From: Avena insularis
Taxonomy: Eukaryota; Streptophyta; Magnoliopsida; Poales; Poaceae
Length of the DNA stretch: 64,000 nt
Assembly: GCA_023614405.1 (NCBI GenBank)
Contig: CM042688.1
Span: 67,318,253 to 67,382,252, forward strand
Direction of reading: 5' to 3'
The stretch's first letter is position 1. Every line of letters begins with the position of its first letter. Below are positions 32,593-44,468 of this stretch, piece by piece. The notes under the pieces are model-generated. The model was not told where the DNA came from, searched no databases, and worked only from the letters and a program-made list of their open reading frames with translations. Position numbers and translations under genes: made by a program.

Positions 32593-33020
32593 GACATGCA
32601 CACACCTAGAGCCGGGTTAGGTTCCACTTGGCTCGGATCTTGTACACTTCGAATATGCACACACCTAGAGCCGGGTTAAGTTCCACTTGGCCTGAATTTT
32701 GTACACTTCGAATATGCACACACCTAGAGCCGGGTTAAGTTCCACTTGACCCGGATTTTGTACACTTCGAATATGCACACACCTAGAGCCGAGTTAAGTT
32801 CCACCTGGCCCGGATTTTGTACACTTCGAATATGCACACACCTAGAGCCGGGTTAAGTTCCACTTGGCCCGGATTTTGTACACTTCGAATATGCACACAC
32901 CTAGAGCCAGGTTAAGTTCCACTTGGCCCGGATTTTGTACACTTTAAATATGCACACACCTAGAGTTGGGTTAAGTTCCACTTGGCCTGGATCTTGTACA
33001 CTTTGAATATGCACACAATT
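32593..33020 (+). repeat. 59-bp tandem repeat (minisatellite) in intron 3
   Basis: The motif AATATGCACACACCTAGAG starts at 32652, 32711, 32770, 32829, 32888 and 32947. Diverged edge units begin at 32593 and 33006. The spacing is exactly 59 bp throughout. Each unit contains GCCGGGTTAAGTTCCACTTGG, with sparse substitutions concentrated in the outer units. It lies wholly inside the third intron of the antisense gene. Confidence 0.95.
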
Positions 33021-34447
33021 AAGTCAACTTTGCTTTTCTCAGGTCACCACCAATCGTTGGAGTGCTGAGTTTCAGCGCCTCTTGGACACACACAAGGCGC
33101 TGCGCTCGAAACATTATGTACTTCTTGCTGAGTTTGAAAAAAGGGGTAAGTTTTCTCTTTGCCTTTTTTCCCATCTTTCTTTGTCTTTCCCCGCCGGATT
33201 AATTTGTCATTCGGATTGCGCAGCTGGAGTGGAGGCCGAGAATACCATTATGAGGAAAAACTTGGACGAGATAAAAGGTAACTCGGTTTGGCTGATCTCC
33301 TTCTGTGCTCTTTCTCCTTTTCTTCTTGGCTTGGCAGATATTTATGCCTCGGCTCTACTGGGTTAACACGCTGTTGCAGCATCCCTTGAAGATAGTGTGC
33401 CTGTGCCTGATATGATGCTGAATTTTCTTGAACAAGCAGGGCAACATCATGCCAAGCTCAAGAAGAAGAACGACGAACTTGCCATTTTCCGGGCCAAAGA
33501 TGATGAAATTGCCAAGCTCAAGGCTGAAATGAAAAACTCAAGGCGCTCCACAAGACTGAGATGGATAAAGCTGGCCAAGACTTCATTGAGGAACGAGAAC
33601 GTCTCAACCTTCAACTTGCCAAAGATCAAGAGCTGCTAAAGGAGGCCGACGTCAAGCTTGAATCGGCAAATGCTGAACTTGAGAAACTCCGGAAGAGGCG
33701 TGCTGATTGCACCACAAAGCTGACCCGGATCCACAGTCATATCTCTCGTAAGTTCTTTTCCTTGAGCCGACATGAATCTCTCCGGGTCAACCTCCTTTAC
33801 TTATTTCACTTTTCTTGTTTTCAGGAAAATTCCTAGAGGGTGATGCTATTGCGGTTGCTGCAGTTACCAAGTTCCGCCTGCAGAGGGGTACCCCAACTGG
33901 TCCTGGCTCTGAAAACATTCCCTATGACATGGAAGACTTGCTGGTCAGCCTATCCTCTCGCATCGAGATTGTGAAGAACTATGGTTCGGGTCTCCTAGAT
34001 GCAGCAGTCCGGATCTTCCGTGCCCTTTGGCCTAGTGAAGATACTCCGGAGGGGTCCACTACTCTGATTACCAAGTTAATGGATTGCGAGACCTAGCTTG
34101 ACCTCTGGAGGGAATCCGCCGCACGCGCCGGAGCTGAAACTGCCCTCCACTTTGTTCTCACATGGTATGAAAAGTTAGATCTGAAGCTTCTCGAGCGCCT
34201 GCGCACTGGATCAAAGTGGTCGGATGATCCGGATTGGGTAGCCCGGCGCAAGGCTTGCGCCCACAACCTCATCCAGTTTGCCCCGGTCCATCAATGGAAT
34301 GAAGGACCAAGTTTCCTTGGTGCCGTTGACGACAAATACGTCGAGGATGGTTCGGAAGATGAGGAAGAGGATGAAGCTTCAGATATTGAAGAAAATGAAG
34401 ACGATGATGAGGCTAAAGCCGGAGTTCCACCTACTGCTGCTCCTTGA

Positions 34448-35073
34448 GCGTGAAAAAACACTTTGAAATTTATCGATCCCGCATGCCAAAAGTGTATGTA
34501 TTAAGCACACAGATTATATTTTGCTACTAAGTTGCTCGCGCCGGATTAACTTGGGCGTAGTCCCCGAGTTTCATTTTCTTGTTTCTCCAATTTCCTGGCT
34601 CGGCTCGTGTCTACCTTGATTCGGCTTTGTGACTTACGAGTCCGAGTTTCAAAAATTGACTTAACAATACTTGGAAACTTTAGGACTAGCTCAAAATAAT
34701 CCAGCATAGTAAAAACAAGGTAAACATAAAGTTAGTCCGAATAACAAACGTCGGCTTGATTATGTTCTTCTCCTTAGTCGTTTTTCGTGTGCTACGCAAT
34801 TCCAAACTTATTCTCTTGCTTTCCATGAAGCCAAATCTTGTTGGACAGCAACAAATTGAAGAGTTGAGTTATTGGTGCTCACACACTACTAATCTGGCTT
34901 AGGCAGAAGCAACTTAAGCCAGCCGACACAAAAATAAATAACAAGTACGAAAGATAACATATATTATTAAGGCAGTCCCCGAGTTACTGCTCGAGGTGCT
35001 AAGATTTCATTGATAAACTCATTGTCGGCATACATACCGACGTATGAGAGACTCGGATACACACACTTCTTTG
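34448..35073. other. Spacer between D integrase and the antisense gene
   Basis: No ORF is supported on either strand. It holds two copies of the PPT-like motif on the minus strand (34559-34568 and 34974-34983). The region must contain the 3' ends of both converging transcription units; I see no unambiguous poly(A) signal. Confidence 0.5.
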
Positions 35074-36395
35074 TTAAGTGTAGAAGGGACAAAGTAGAGC
35101 TACATTCCGACACTTAGATTCCTCGCCGGACCTGTCCGCCTTGTTCTTCTCCTGTGGTTTTGCATCGATGAGATAATAAGAGTCATTGTGCAATGCTTTG
35201 CTCACAATGAATGGCCCTTCCCATGGGGGGGATAACTTATGCATGCCAGCAGTACGTTGTACCAACCGGAGTACCAGATCACCTTCCCGGAAGACTCGGG
35301 GGTTTACTTTCCGGCTATGATAGCGTCGGAGATTTTGCTGATATATGGTGGATCTAGACAATGCCAATTCTCTCGCTTCTTCCAGCAGATCAACATCATT
35401 TTGCCGGGATTCTCGCACTTTGGCTTCTGTGTATTGGGTGACCCTAGGAGAATCATGCTCTATGTCGGCTGGTAATACAGCTTCTGCCCCATATACCAGA
35501 AAAAATGGCGTATAGCCTGTTGATCGATTCAGAGTTGTTCTTAAACTCCACAGTACCGCTGGTAGTTCTTCTATCCAGCACCCCTCTGATCTTTGCAGCG
35601 GCTCAATGAGCCGGGGTTTATCCCAGATAATACTAATCTGTTGGATCTCTCCACTTGTCCGTTCGATGCGGGGTGGGCTACCGAGGCAACATCCAGCCGG
35701 ATCTTCTTATCTCGGCAGAATCGCGCAAATGCTCCTTCAGCAAAATTGGTGCCATTATCTGTTATGATACTGTGAGGATAGCCATATCTCAGAATGATAT
35801 CTTTGAGTAATGTCACGGCTGTAGCTCCATCACATTTTCTTATTGGCTTTACCTCAATTCACTTTGTAAACTTGTCCACCATAACCAAGATATGGGTCAT
35901 ATTTCCTCTTGCTGGTTTAAACGGGCCAACCATATCCAGAAACCATACGGCAAATGGCCAGGTAATTGGTATGGTCTTGAGCTCCGACATTGGCATGTGT
36001 GTCTTGGTTGCATACCTCTGACAACCATTGCATTTTCTTACTAGATCTTCTGCTTGTTCCAAGGCACTTGGCCAGTACAACCCATGTCGGAAAGCTTTTG
36101 CTACTAAAGCTCTGGATGAGGCATGATGCCCACATTCCCCTTGATGTATATCTCGGAGAATGTCAAGCCCTTCTTCCGGGTCAACACATCGTTGGAGGAC
36201 GTTTGTGACACTCCTCTTGTATAGTTCAGCATTGATAATCGTGTATGCCTTTGCGCGCCTCTGAATTTTCCTGGGAAGCACCTCTTCATTGGGCAAAGTT
36301 CCATCCTTCAGGAATTGAAATATGTGCAGTGCCCAAGCTGGTATAGCTCGCACCGGAAATACATCCTCATCAATTTCCATTTGATCCACTGACAT
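35074..36395 (-). pseudogene. Integrase of element D
   Basis: The N-terminal H-H-C-C zinc domain reads DIHQGECGHHASS..KCNGCQRYA. The catalytic core has FLDMVGPFKPARGNMTHI, SIITDNGTNFAEGAFARF and HPASNGQVERSNRLVL (D, D, E). The frame breaks near 35860 (a stop after DKFTK) and near 35575. The C-terminal GPF/Y-type module reads YQQNLRRYHSRKV and FREGDLVLRLV, then PPWEGPFIVSKAL, ending at 35074 with a stop. It would join cDNA to the genome. It is close to intact, unlike its counterpart in C. Confidence 0.85.
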
Positions 36396-36413
36396 AACCT
36401 CAGCCGGATCGTG

Positions 36414-37438
36414 CTACGCAGTCCCCAGGTTATGCGCAGTAGTCCTCGGGTTTCCTGAACCACTTCCCACATCAATGTCCATGGGTACAGCTCCGGACTC
36501 TGGATCTGCCGGGATGTAGATTGACTCGGATTCTGGGGATGGCCTGATAGATGGTTTTCTGAGGTGTTCTAGTGCTACACCCGGTGGAATTGCTTGTCGG
36601 GTTGATCCGAGCTTCGACAATACGTCGGCAGCCTCGTTTTCCAGCCGGGGTACATGGTGAAACTCGCATCCCTCGAAGTACCCTGATATCTTTTGCACAT
36701 GAAATCTGTACAATGCCATGTTTGCATCCAAAGCATCCCATTGCCCTGAGACTTGCTGAACTACCAGATCCGAGTCGCCAAAGCATTGGATCTGACGTAT
36801 TCCAATTTATTTTGCCACCTTGAGCCCATGCACAAGTGCTTCATGCTCGGCGACATTGTTTGATGCTGCAAAATGGATCTGCAGCACATACTTCAACTGG
36901 TCCTTCTTTGGTGAGGTAAGTACAACTCCGGCCCCTAACCCGGTTTTTGTTTTGATCCATCAAAATGCATTCTCCAGTAGTTCGGATCTGGTAACAGTGG
37001 CTCATATTGCATTTCAGCCCAATCTACGAAAAAATTGGCCACAGCCTGAGACTTGATCGCATCTCGCCTGTCGTACTACGGAGCATAAGGGGCTAGCTCA
37101 ATTGCCCATTTTGCAATTCAGCCGCTTGCGTCCTTGTTACTCATTATCTCAGATATGGGGGCTTCACATATCACTTTGATTAGGTGTTCTTCAAAGTAGT
37201 GTTTTAGCTTCTTCGCTGCCATATACACATCATACGCTATCTTCTGATAGTGAGGATAGTTTTGCTTCGATGCTGATAATACCTTGCTCAGGTAATAGAC
37301 TGGTCTTTGCACTGACTTACCCTGTTCGTCGCGCTCTACCACTACTACTGCACTTACAACTCGGTTGATTCCGGCTATGTAGAGCAACATTGGCTCTTTT
37401 GATAGTGGAGAGGCTAACACTGGTGCAGTGGCTAACAT
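36414..37438 (-). pseudogene. RNase H region of element D
   Basis: It has the RT connection (PVYYLSKVLSASKQNYPHY), then after frame breaks the RNase H segments, ending DANMALYRFHV, CEFHHVPRLENEAADVLSKLGS. The linker to integrase carries two PPT-like motif copies (36441-36450 and 36419-36429) and an acidic stretch. Several stops lie between 36730 and 37120. Confidence 0.75.
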
Positions 37439-37447
37439 TTTCTTTAA

Positions 37448-38359
37448 CTAGATGAAGGCTTCATTGGCCTGCGACGTCCATACTAACTTGTCCGCTTTTT
37501 TCGTTAGTTGATAGAGAGGCAATGCCTTTTCTCCCATCCGACATACAAACCGACTCAAAGATGCCAGACAACCAGTGAACTTCTGGACATCGTTAAGACA
37601 CTTTGGCAGTTCCATTCGCTCTATGGCTTGGATTTTAGTTGGGTTAGCTTCGATACCTTGGCTGGAGACAAGAAATCCGAGTAATTTTCCAGCCGGGACA
37701 CCGAAGGTACACTTCTCCGGGTTAAGCTCCATTCGGAACCTTCTTAGGTTCGCGAACGTTTGCCTGATATCATCAAGGAGCATTTTGCTTTCCTTGGTTT
37801 TTATAACCACATCATCCACATATACTTGCACATTTCAGCCGATTTGGTCATGTAAACATTTTTGCATACATCTTTGGTACGTTGCCCCTGCATTATGTAA
37901 ACCAAAAGGCATGGTGCGATAGCAATAAGCCCCATACGGGGTAATAAACGCAGTCTTTATTTGATCATTCGGGTTCAGAGGTATCTGGTGGAAACCAGAA
38001 TATGCATCTATGAATGACAACAGTTCACACCTAGCAGTAGAATCTATGACCTGATCTATTCTTGGTAGTGGGAATGGATCTTTTGGGAACGCCTTATTCA
38101 GGTTCGTGTAATCGATGCACATACGCCAAACCACTGTCACATTCGGATCATCTTTCTTCTTTTCCACCAGCACCGGATTAGATAGCCAATCCGGGTAAAG
38201 CACTTCCATGATAAACCCAGCTGCTAGGAGCCGAGCTATCTCATCTCCAATGACTTTTATCCTATCTTCGGTGAAGCGGCAGAGAGGTTGCTTCACCGGC
38301 TTTGTTCCGAGTCTCACATTCAAAGAGTGCTCGGCCAACTCCCTCGGAACACCTTGCAA
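37448..38359 (-). pseudogene. Reverse transcriptase of element D
   Basis: The motifs appear in order: VVWRMCIDYTNLNKAFPKD, IDQVIDSTARCELLSFIDAY, SGFHQIPLNPNDQIKTAF, TMPFGLHNAGATYQRCM, then VYVDDVVIKT (catalytic YVDD), MELNPEKCTFGVPAGKLLGF, and the thumb. A single TGA after HDQIG (near 37832) separates the palm from YVDD; otherwise the frame is open. This is the best preserved pol domain in the window. Confidence 0.88.
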
Positions 38360-38422
38360 GTCTTGTGTGGAGGAAGAAAAGATATCCCGATTCTCACGGA
38401 GGAAGTTGACGAGCTCGCTTTC

Positions 38423-39376
38423 CTATTTGTCATTTAACCCGGCACCAATCGTTACGGTGCGCTCTGGAAACAGATTGTCAACATGCACTTTCTTCGTATC
38501 TTTTGTTTCTTGAAATGAGACACTTCCATGCGGGTTACTCAGCGCCGGCATATATTGCTGTGCGGACTGAGCCAATACCGCCACTTCCTGGATCTTTCTC
38601 TTTTCTTGTGCGATCACGAGTGACTCGGCCAGGTTAGACCCGGCTGACGCACACTCAATGGAACATCGGAAATCTCCTGTTCTGGTAATTACTCCATTTG
38701 GCCCGGGAAACTTCACCTTCAGGTAACTGATGTGACAACTTGCCATGAATTTGTTCAGGGCAGGCCTGCCGAGTAACGCGTGATATGCGCTTTCTAGGTT
38801 CACCACCTCAAACTCCAAATTTTCAGTTCGGCAGTTATCTCTTGTGCCAAATAACACGTCTACCCGGACCTTGCCAATGGGTTCACAGGAAATGCCTGGC
38901 ACACTACCATGTAAAGTTGTTCTTATGGCCTGGAGCATGTTCTCCGAGATACCCAACTTGCGCATTGTATCCATGTACATAATATTGATGCTGCTGCCAT
39001 TATCAATCAGCACCTTAGAGAATCTTACATTGATATTTGGCCCGATGAACGTTGGGTCCAACACCAGTGCATACGAACCAGGACTAGGCATAAGCTTGGG
39101 ATGGTCCTTGATACTCCACGTAATTTCCTGATCCGACCAAGGCATATACCTCGTCACTGCCGGCATTACCGCATTCACTTCCATATGTCGGCGCTTCAAG
39201 CTCTTTCTATCTGTCTCCTCCATGGTAAACACACAGTAACTCTGGTGATGCTCTCTGTATTCATTTCTCCCCTCATTGTTGGGAGATCTTTGATCTGGCT
39301 GGTGCTTATTTTCCACCTGATGCACTACATCCCTTCTCTCATGGTTTTCATACCTCGGCGGAGGTGGTGGCAACAT
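38423..39376 (-). pseudogene. Protease region of element D (long open frame)
   Basis: 317 open codons. The retropepsin turn is KVLIDNGSSINIMY (D-N-G). It is preceded by WSDQEITWSIKDHPKLMPSPG and followed by LHGSVPGISCEPIGKVRVDV and YHALLGRPALNKFMASCH (the hydrophobic-LGR motif). The linker to RT ends GAGLNDK, matching C (GDGLDTK). The reading frame itself is intact; it is classed with the dead polyprotein because gag and RT have stops. Confidence 0.8.
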
Positions 39377-39399
39377 TAACTATTGCGTGTTTGCTCCGG

Positions 39400-41576
39400 A
39401 GAGTAGTTGCTGCCGGGGTAACTCCTGCCGAGGTTGATCGTTCTGAGGTGCCTGAGCATTCCCCGAACCACTTTGTTCTATCTTCCTCATCAACTCACAT
39501 TGTCGAGTCGTGTGACCCACCGGGTTACTCGGATTTGGCGCGTGCAATTTGCATGGCTAATCTAGCATTGCCTCATACGTATACCTCGGCCGGTCCTTCT
39601 TTTCTTGCCACTGTATCTTTTGCTCGGGCGTCCAAGTTTTCTTGCCATCATTTCTTGGGGTCCACTGTTGCCCTCCAGTTTTCTGATGCTGATTACTCCC
39701 TGCTCCGGGTTGATCTTGATTTACAGCAGCAACTTGTTGCAAACTGTACCTGTAATCTGGTATATCATCTCTTCTCTTACCCCGGTAATCATTTCGCCGG
39801 GATGACCCGGCTCCATCTCACTGGTAGTACTCCACATTTGACTCGTTTGACACAAGCCTAGGTTGAGTCAGATCACCCAAGGCATATGAATCAGCAATCC
39901 GGATTGTCTCCGCCAGTGTAGTTGGCATATCCCTTTGTAATCTTTGACATAGCATGCTTGCATATCTACACCCTTGCGCAAACCAAGCTATGGCCTGTGA
40001 CTCAATCACGCCCTCGCATGAGTTTCGCACAGTGCACCAGCAGGTTAAGCACTCTCGGTCTGTCTCATTTGGTATCTGCTTGCACATTGCTAGGGTCTAC
40101 GGCCTATTGGGCCTCTGATACGTGCTTGAGAAGTTACTAACGAACGTTTCCTCAAAATCGATCCAACAGTTGATACTACCAGGTGGTAAATTGTTTCGCC
40201 ATACCCTTGCTGGCCCTTCTAGCATCTGAGGTACATATCTCACAGCCCATCTCAAGTTGCCTGTAGCAATTTTTACCGCCGTCGCGTAGTTGATCAACCA
40301 ATCCTCCGGCTTTGTGCTACCGTCATATGTTTTCGTGCCTCTGGGTAACTGGAAGTTAGGTACTAGAGGTTCTTTCATGATCCGGGGCCCAAAGCACGCT
40401 GGACCCGGAGGACCTTGCCCCTCAATCTGCTCCGACCTATAGAGCCGATCCAGTTTTAACCTGGCGTCGTCAGGCATAAGGTTCTTGCTTCCCAACCTTA
40501 ACCCTATCACGTGATACTCCGGCCTAGGGTATCCTGCGTTTACCATTTCCGAATCACCATCATTGCATCTATCTTTCTCTTGTGGAGCGCCTCTCTGTTG
40601 CATACCTTGGCCGGCACTTTGCTCTTGCCGTGGTATATTCCGCTGCTACGGTTGCCCTGCACCTGCCGAGTTGCACTGTCGGCATTGCTGTTCACAGCGT
40701 TTCCCTGACCGGCATTGCCTTGGTCGCGGTTACCTCGGCCAGCTTCACCTCGGCTGACACTTCGTCGATCCTCATTTCCCTACACTGCTTTTCCTTTCCC
40801 TACCCTTGTCGGGTCATAGGGGACTATCTGTTTGTTTCTCCTCGCCGAGGTTACCACTTCCTCTCTTCTTGGGCCACCATGAGGGGACGATGCAGCTCCA
40901 GCAGATTTCTCTGGGTTACCTATCGCTAAATAAACGACTTTGGAAGCCCCGGCCCTTGCCGGATTAGCCCTGAGCAACTCTTCATTTTGTTTGTTAGCGA
41001 TCCGAACTAACTCATTGACCCTATCCTGCTGTCTTTGCCGAGCTTCACCCGTCAAACCCTCTAACTCGGACGCAGCTGCATCCGCTGCTCTGAGGTTCTT
41101 TGCCGGGGTATTGTACTTCGGCAGCCCCACAAACAGAATGTTCTCTGATTACTCGACTCTAGTATCACCCTCTTTGTTCATTTCACTGATGAGGTTTCTC
41201 CCCTTTACTTTCACAGCATCTACCTTATTTGCTCTTGCATACTTGCGTAGTGTCATGTTCAACGACTACTGAGCCGCGACTATCTTTTTTGCACCCTCTA
41301 GTATTTTCTGCCTAGTTTCTTCTAACTCGGCCTGTGCCTGAGCTGGATCTACTACATGTGCTATGGGACTTGCCAAGCTATCTATCGCTTGCTGCAGCAC
41401 ATTCTCTGGCCTCTCTAGTGGAGGACCCCTACTTTTCCTTGGTGCCTTGGGTGTTACCTCCGGATCTGGTGCCGGATCCTTGTTCGTGCCAGCGCCAGGC
41501 GCTGTCATCATCACCTCGGCACGGTCAGGGGAGCGAGTGATACGCGCCCCGTGAGCCGCGCTAAGGGGTGGCTCGC
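39400..41576 (-). pseudogene. gag: gag of element D, main part
   Basis: Going down the minus strand: 41576-41266 (RAEVMMTAPGAG.., VVDPAQAQAELEETRQK), 41130-40780 (KNLRAADAAASELEGL..), 40603-40097 with the Retrotrans_gag core (YDGSTKPEDWLINY, GPARVWRNNLPPGSINCWID, FEETFVSNF), 40087-39818 (AIAWFAQGC), and near 39500 a zinc-binding C-x2-H-x8-H-x4-C pattern (CKLHAPNP..GHTTRQC). Stops separate the blocks. E splits the gene at TSD CTCGC; the first codons are at 54463-54697. Confidence 0.78.
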
Positions 41577-43204
41577 TGATACATTGCAAATGTATCTATA
41601 ATTTTTGATGTTCCATTCTTGGTTTTATCCACTTTCTTGTGTTTTGTCCACACTTTGGAGTACTTTTCATATGATTTCTTGGACTAACCTATTAACAAGA
41701 GCCACAGTGCCAGCTGCCTATTTTCTGCTGTTTTTGGTTCCAGGAAAGTCAAAAAATGAATATTCTCGTAATTGGACGGGACAAAAGCCGAAGTGCCTAT
41801 TTTTCCGGAAGTCATCAGATGCCAGAATACGAGACGGAGAGGGTCCAGAGGGAGTCCACACCACCTGGCCGCGCGGCCAGGCTTGGCCCAAGCCAGGGGG
41901 TAGTGTGGCCATCCCAGGCACCCCCTCGGCCTCCCCTTCCGCCTATAAGATGCCCTCGGGACGAAAACCCTAAGTACCCGATCAAAAATCCACGAAAGAG
42001 TCTGTAGCCACCGTCATCTCCATCCCTAGATCGGGAGGGATCTTAAGCTCTTCCCGGCACCCTGCCGGAGAGGGGAATTCACCCTGGAGGCCTTCTTCGT
42101 CACCATGCAAGCCTCCGGTGTGATGCGTGAGTAGTTCATCCTTGGACTACGGATCCATGTAGTAGCTAGATGGATGGTTCTCCTCCTTTGTGCTTTCATG
42201 TTCAGATCTTGTGAGCTCCGTTCATGATCAAGATAATCTATTTGTAATTCTGCATATTGTGTTTGCGGGGATCCGATGGATATTGAGATGCTATTTCAGA
42301 TTGATTATTGATTCTATCATGTCTTTGTTATTTGTGATCTTGCATGCTTTCCGTTGTTAGTAGCTATCTTGGCCAAGTAGATGCTAGCAACTTCAAGAGT
42401 TAGTATTTATGCTCGATAGTGGGTTCATGCCTCTGGTAATCTGGGGAAGTGACAGAAATCTCTAAGGTACTAGATATGCTGTTGCTACTAGGGAGAAAAC
42501 AACAATCCTTTCTTCATAGAACAATCGTATTCTTTACTTTACACGCAGTTCATAAAGCAATAATCTGTTGCTTGCAACTTAGTACTGGAGGGGGTTTGGA
42601 TGATAACCTGAAGGTGGATTATTAGTCATAGATGCAGTTGGATGGCGGTCTATGTATAATATTGTAATGTCCAACCAAGTATCAAAGGAGTCAAGATGAT
42701 TAGTATATGCATGTATTGCTTTCTCGATGTTTGTCAATTGCCCCGCTGTAATTTGTTCACCCAGCATGTTATCTATCTTAAGGAGAGCCACCTCTAGTGA
42801 ACTATGGATCCCAGTCCTTGTCTTTTACATTCAATCTACAAACGGTTTACTATTTTGTGTTTACTTTCTGCAAAGTATTACTTCTTTCAATTCGATACGT
42901 TTAATCCTTTGTTTTCCGCAAAACACGGTGAGATTGACAACCTCATCACAAGTTGGGGACAAAGTTATGTGGTTGTGTTGTGCAGGTCTCCACGTTGCTA
43001 CTAGCACCGGTAGTGCGTCCTACCAAGGCTCAGCTAGCAACACCTTTGGGGTGTTTCCTTGCTCCTACTGGTTCGATTAAACCTTGGTTTCATAACTAAG
43101 AGAAACTTGCTGCTGTGCTCATCATACCGTCCTCTTGGGGTTCCCAACGAGCTCTACATCAACACCGCACCAGCACTTTTCTGGCGCCGTACACTAAGCC
43201 ATCA
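41577..43204 (+). repeat. LTR 1 of array E
   Basis: TGATACATTGCAAATGTATC ... GTACACTAAGCCATCA, 1628 bp. It contains the 18-bp palindrome CCTGGCCGCGCGGCCAGG at 41864-41881 and TATA-like CCTATAAGATGCC near 41943. Confidence 0.93.
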
Positions 43205-43214
43205 AGCATTTTTC

Positions 43215-43232
43215 TAGCGCCGTTGCCGGGGA
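43215..43232 (+). other. Primer-binding site of E, copy 1
   Basis: TAGCGCCGTTGCCGGGGA, a tRNA-Asp complement with one mismatch, 10 bp after the LTR end. Confidence 0.85.
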
Positions 43233-43418
43233 GTCAAGGACATCTTCACAAGGGGAGTCCCTCATAACCAATCTCTTTACTTTGTTATTTTTGTTTTGCT
43301 TAGTTTCTTTTTGCTTTGTTTGCTTGTTTCTTTATCAAAAACACACAAAAATTAGTTCCTACTATAGTTGTTATTTTCATTGGTCTGTTATTGTCTTGCT
43401 TTATCATGCTTTCTATCA

Positions 43419-44468
43419 ATGGTTGGTTTCTTTGAAACTGAATCTTATTGGCAAGGTGGGTTCACGGAAGAACAAAAATGTTATTATAAGGAACATCACT
43501 TGTCACAAAAAGGGAAACACTTATGTGAACAAATTGATAAATTTTATATCATTGCTAAAAACGTGTGCTCTACTTATAATGTTACTTATTGTTTTGATAA
43601 ATCTTGTGGCTGTAGGAGGTATAAACACCTCCCTTTTCAATGTGAGTATAATGATAATGTTACCATATCTTCTTATGTTAAAGGGAATTATGACTTTTAT
43701 GATGTGGAACAAATTGAATAATTTATTGCTTGGAAGGGTGCATTTGAACTTGCTAGTTTGCTTGAAAATACTGATGATTCACCTTATAAATATGAGGTTT
43801 ATGAAATACTTAAATTTTGCTTTGATAATTACAAGGTATAAAATGGCTAAATTCTTGAATATCTTAATCGATGCTCTCCACAAATGGAAGAGACTAATGC
43901 CTTGCAGGAGCCTATAGAAGAAGAAATTGCTGAAACTGGAAGCTCATTAGATGAAAAAGAGGAGGAGAGTGATGATCAAGAGGAGGAAGAATGGATCTAT
44001 CCATCCCTACCTTCTAATGAGAGTAACTCTTTACCCCTTACATTATTTGATTGTCCCCCATGCTTACCAAAGAAGGACGAATGTCATGTTCCTGAGGATT
44101 CTTTTGAAAATCTTTATAATAAAGCTCTAGTGTTTGTAGATAATGAAAAGCATGCTATATGTGATAGTTATATTGTTGAGTTTATTCATGAGGCTACTGA
44201 AAATTATTATGAGAGAGGAAAATATGGTTGTAGAAGTTTTCATGGTATTGAAACACCTCTCTATGTGCTGAAAGTTTTGAAGTCACTCTTGTTTTATCTT
44301 CCTATGCCTGTCACTTTGTTCTTTGTGAATTTATTTGCATACAAGATTCCTATGCATAGGAAGTGGGTTAGACTTAAATGTGTTTTGAATTTTCTTCTTG
44401 ATTCTCTCTTTTACTTCAATTCATATTTCTTATGTGAGCATCTTCTCAAACTATCATGCCTAACTTAA
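43419..44468 (+). pseudogene. Unrecognised ORF of E, copy 1 (three internal stops)
   Basis: The start MVGFFETESYWQGG is the first ATG of the frame. The frame has TAA stops at 43719, 43839 and 43848, then runs open to 44468. Visible parts are a cysteine-rich segment (residues about 45-75: CSTYNVTYCFDKSCGCRRYKH), a strongly acidic middle (DEKEEESDDQEEEEW), CDSYIVEFIHEATENYYERGK, then two hydrophobic stretches (LLFYLPMPVTLFFVNLFAY and the final ~30 residues) around YKIPMHRKWVRLK. There is no gag, protease, RT or integrase motif. The last third also occurs fused to gag in element A. The function is unknown; the hydrophobic end could be membrane-associated. An overlapping frame at 43282-43917 is a shadow. 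Confidence 0.6.

Larger units (their letters stand above)
30038..34447 (+). pseudogene. Seven-exon antisense gene in element D ('putative gypsy-type transposon' domain protein), decayed
   Basis: Exons read by eye: 30038-30978, 31077-31528, 31628-32456, 33043-33145, 33224-33277, 33380-33747, 33825-34447. All six introns are GT..AG with pyrimidine-rich acceptors, and every join keeps phase (e.g. PPPT joined to QILEDG, and LDEIK to ASLEDS). Exon 1 has the plant 'putative gypsy type transposon' domain (FQCGFGLPVSDFFHDFLN, then FASTVEGYVGLWPTKELW). Exons 2-3 are disordered, with basic (KKTKRRKKS) and Pro/Ala-rich stretches. Exons 4-6 form a coiled coil (AKLKKKNDELAIFRAK..). Exon 7 ends in an acidic tail. 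Lesions: TAG 30131, TAA 30320, a frameshift near 30540, TAA 30700, TAG 30793, TGA 31113, a frameshift near 33540, TAG 34094. Its function is unknown. It corresponds in place to the antisense ORF described in Tat-lineage elements. Confidence 0.75.

Noticed and set aside
32593..33020. Possible CRISPR-like array
   Set aside because: Direct tandem repeat of 59 bp without unique spacers, inside a plant intron.
43282..43917. 211-codon frame overlapping E's ORF (also 48924-49481)
   Set aside because: Another phase of the same DNA. The phase starting at 43419/49061 has the charged, cysteine-rich composition, matches element A and carries typical decay lesions.
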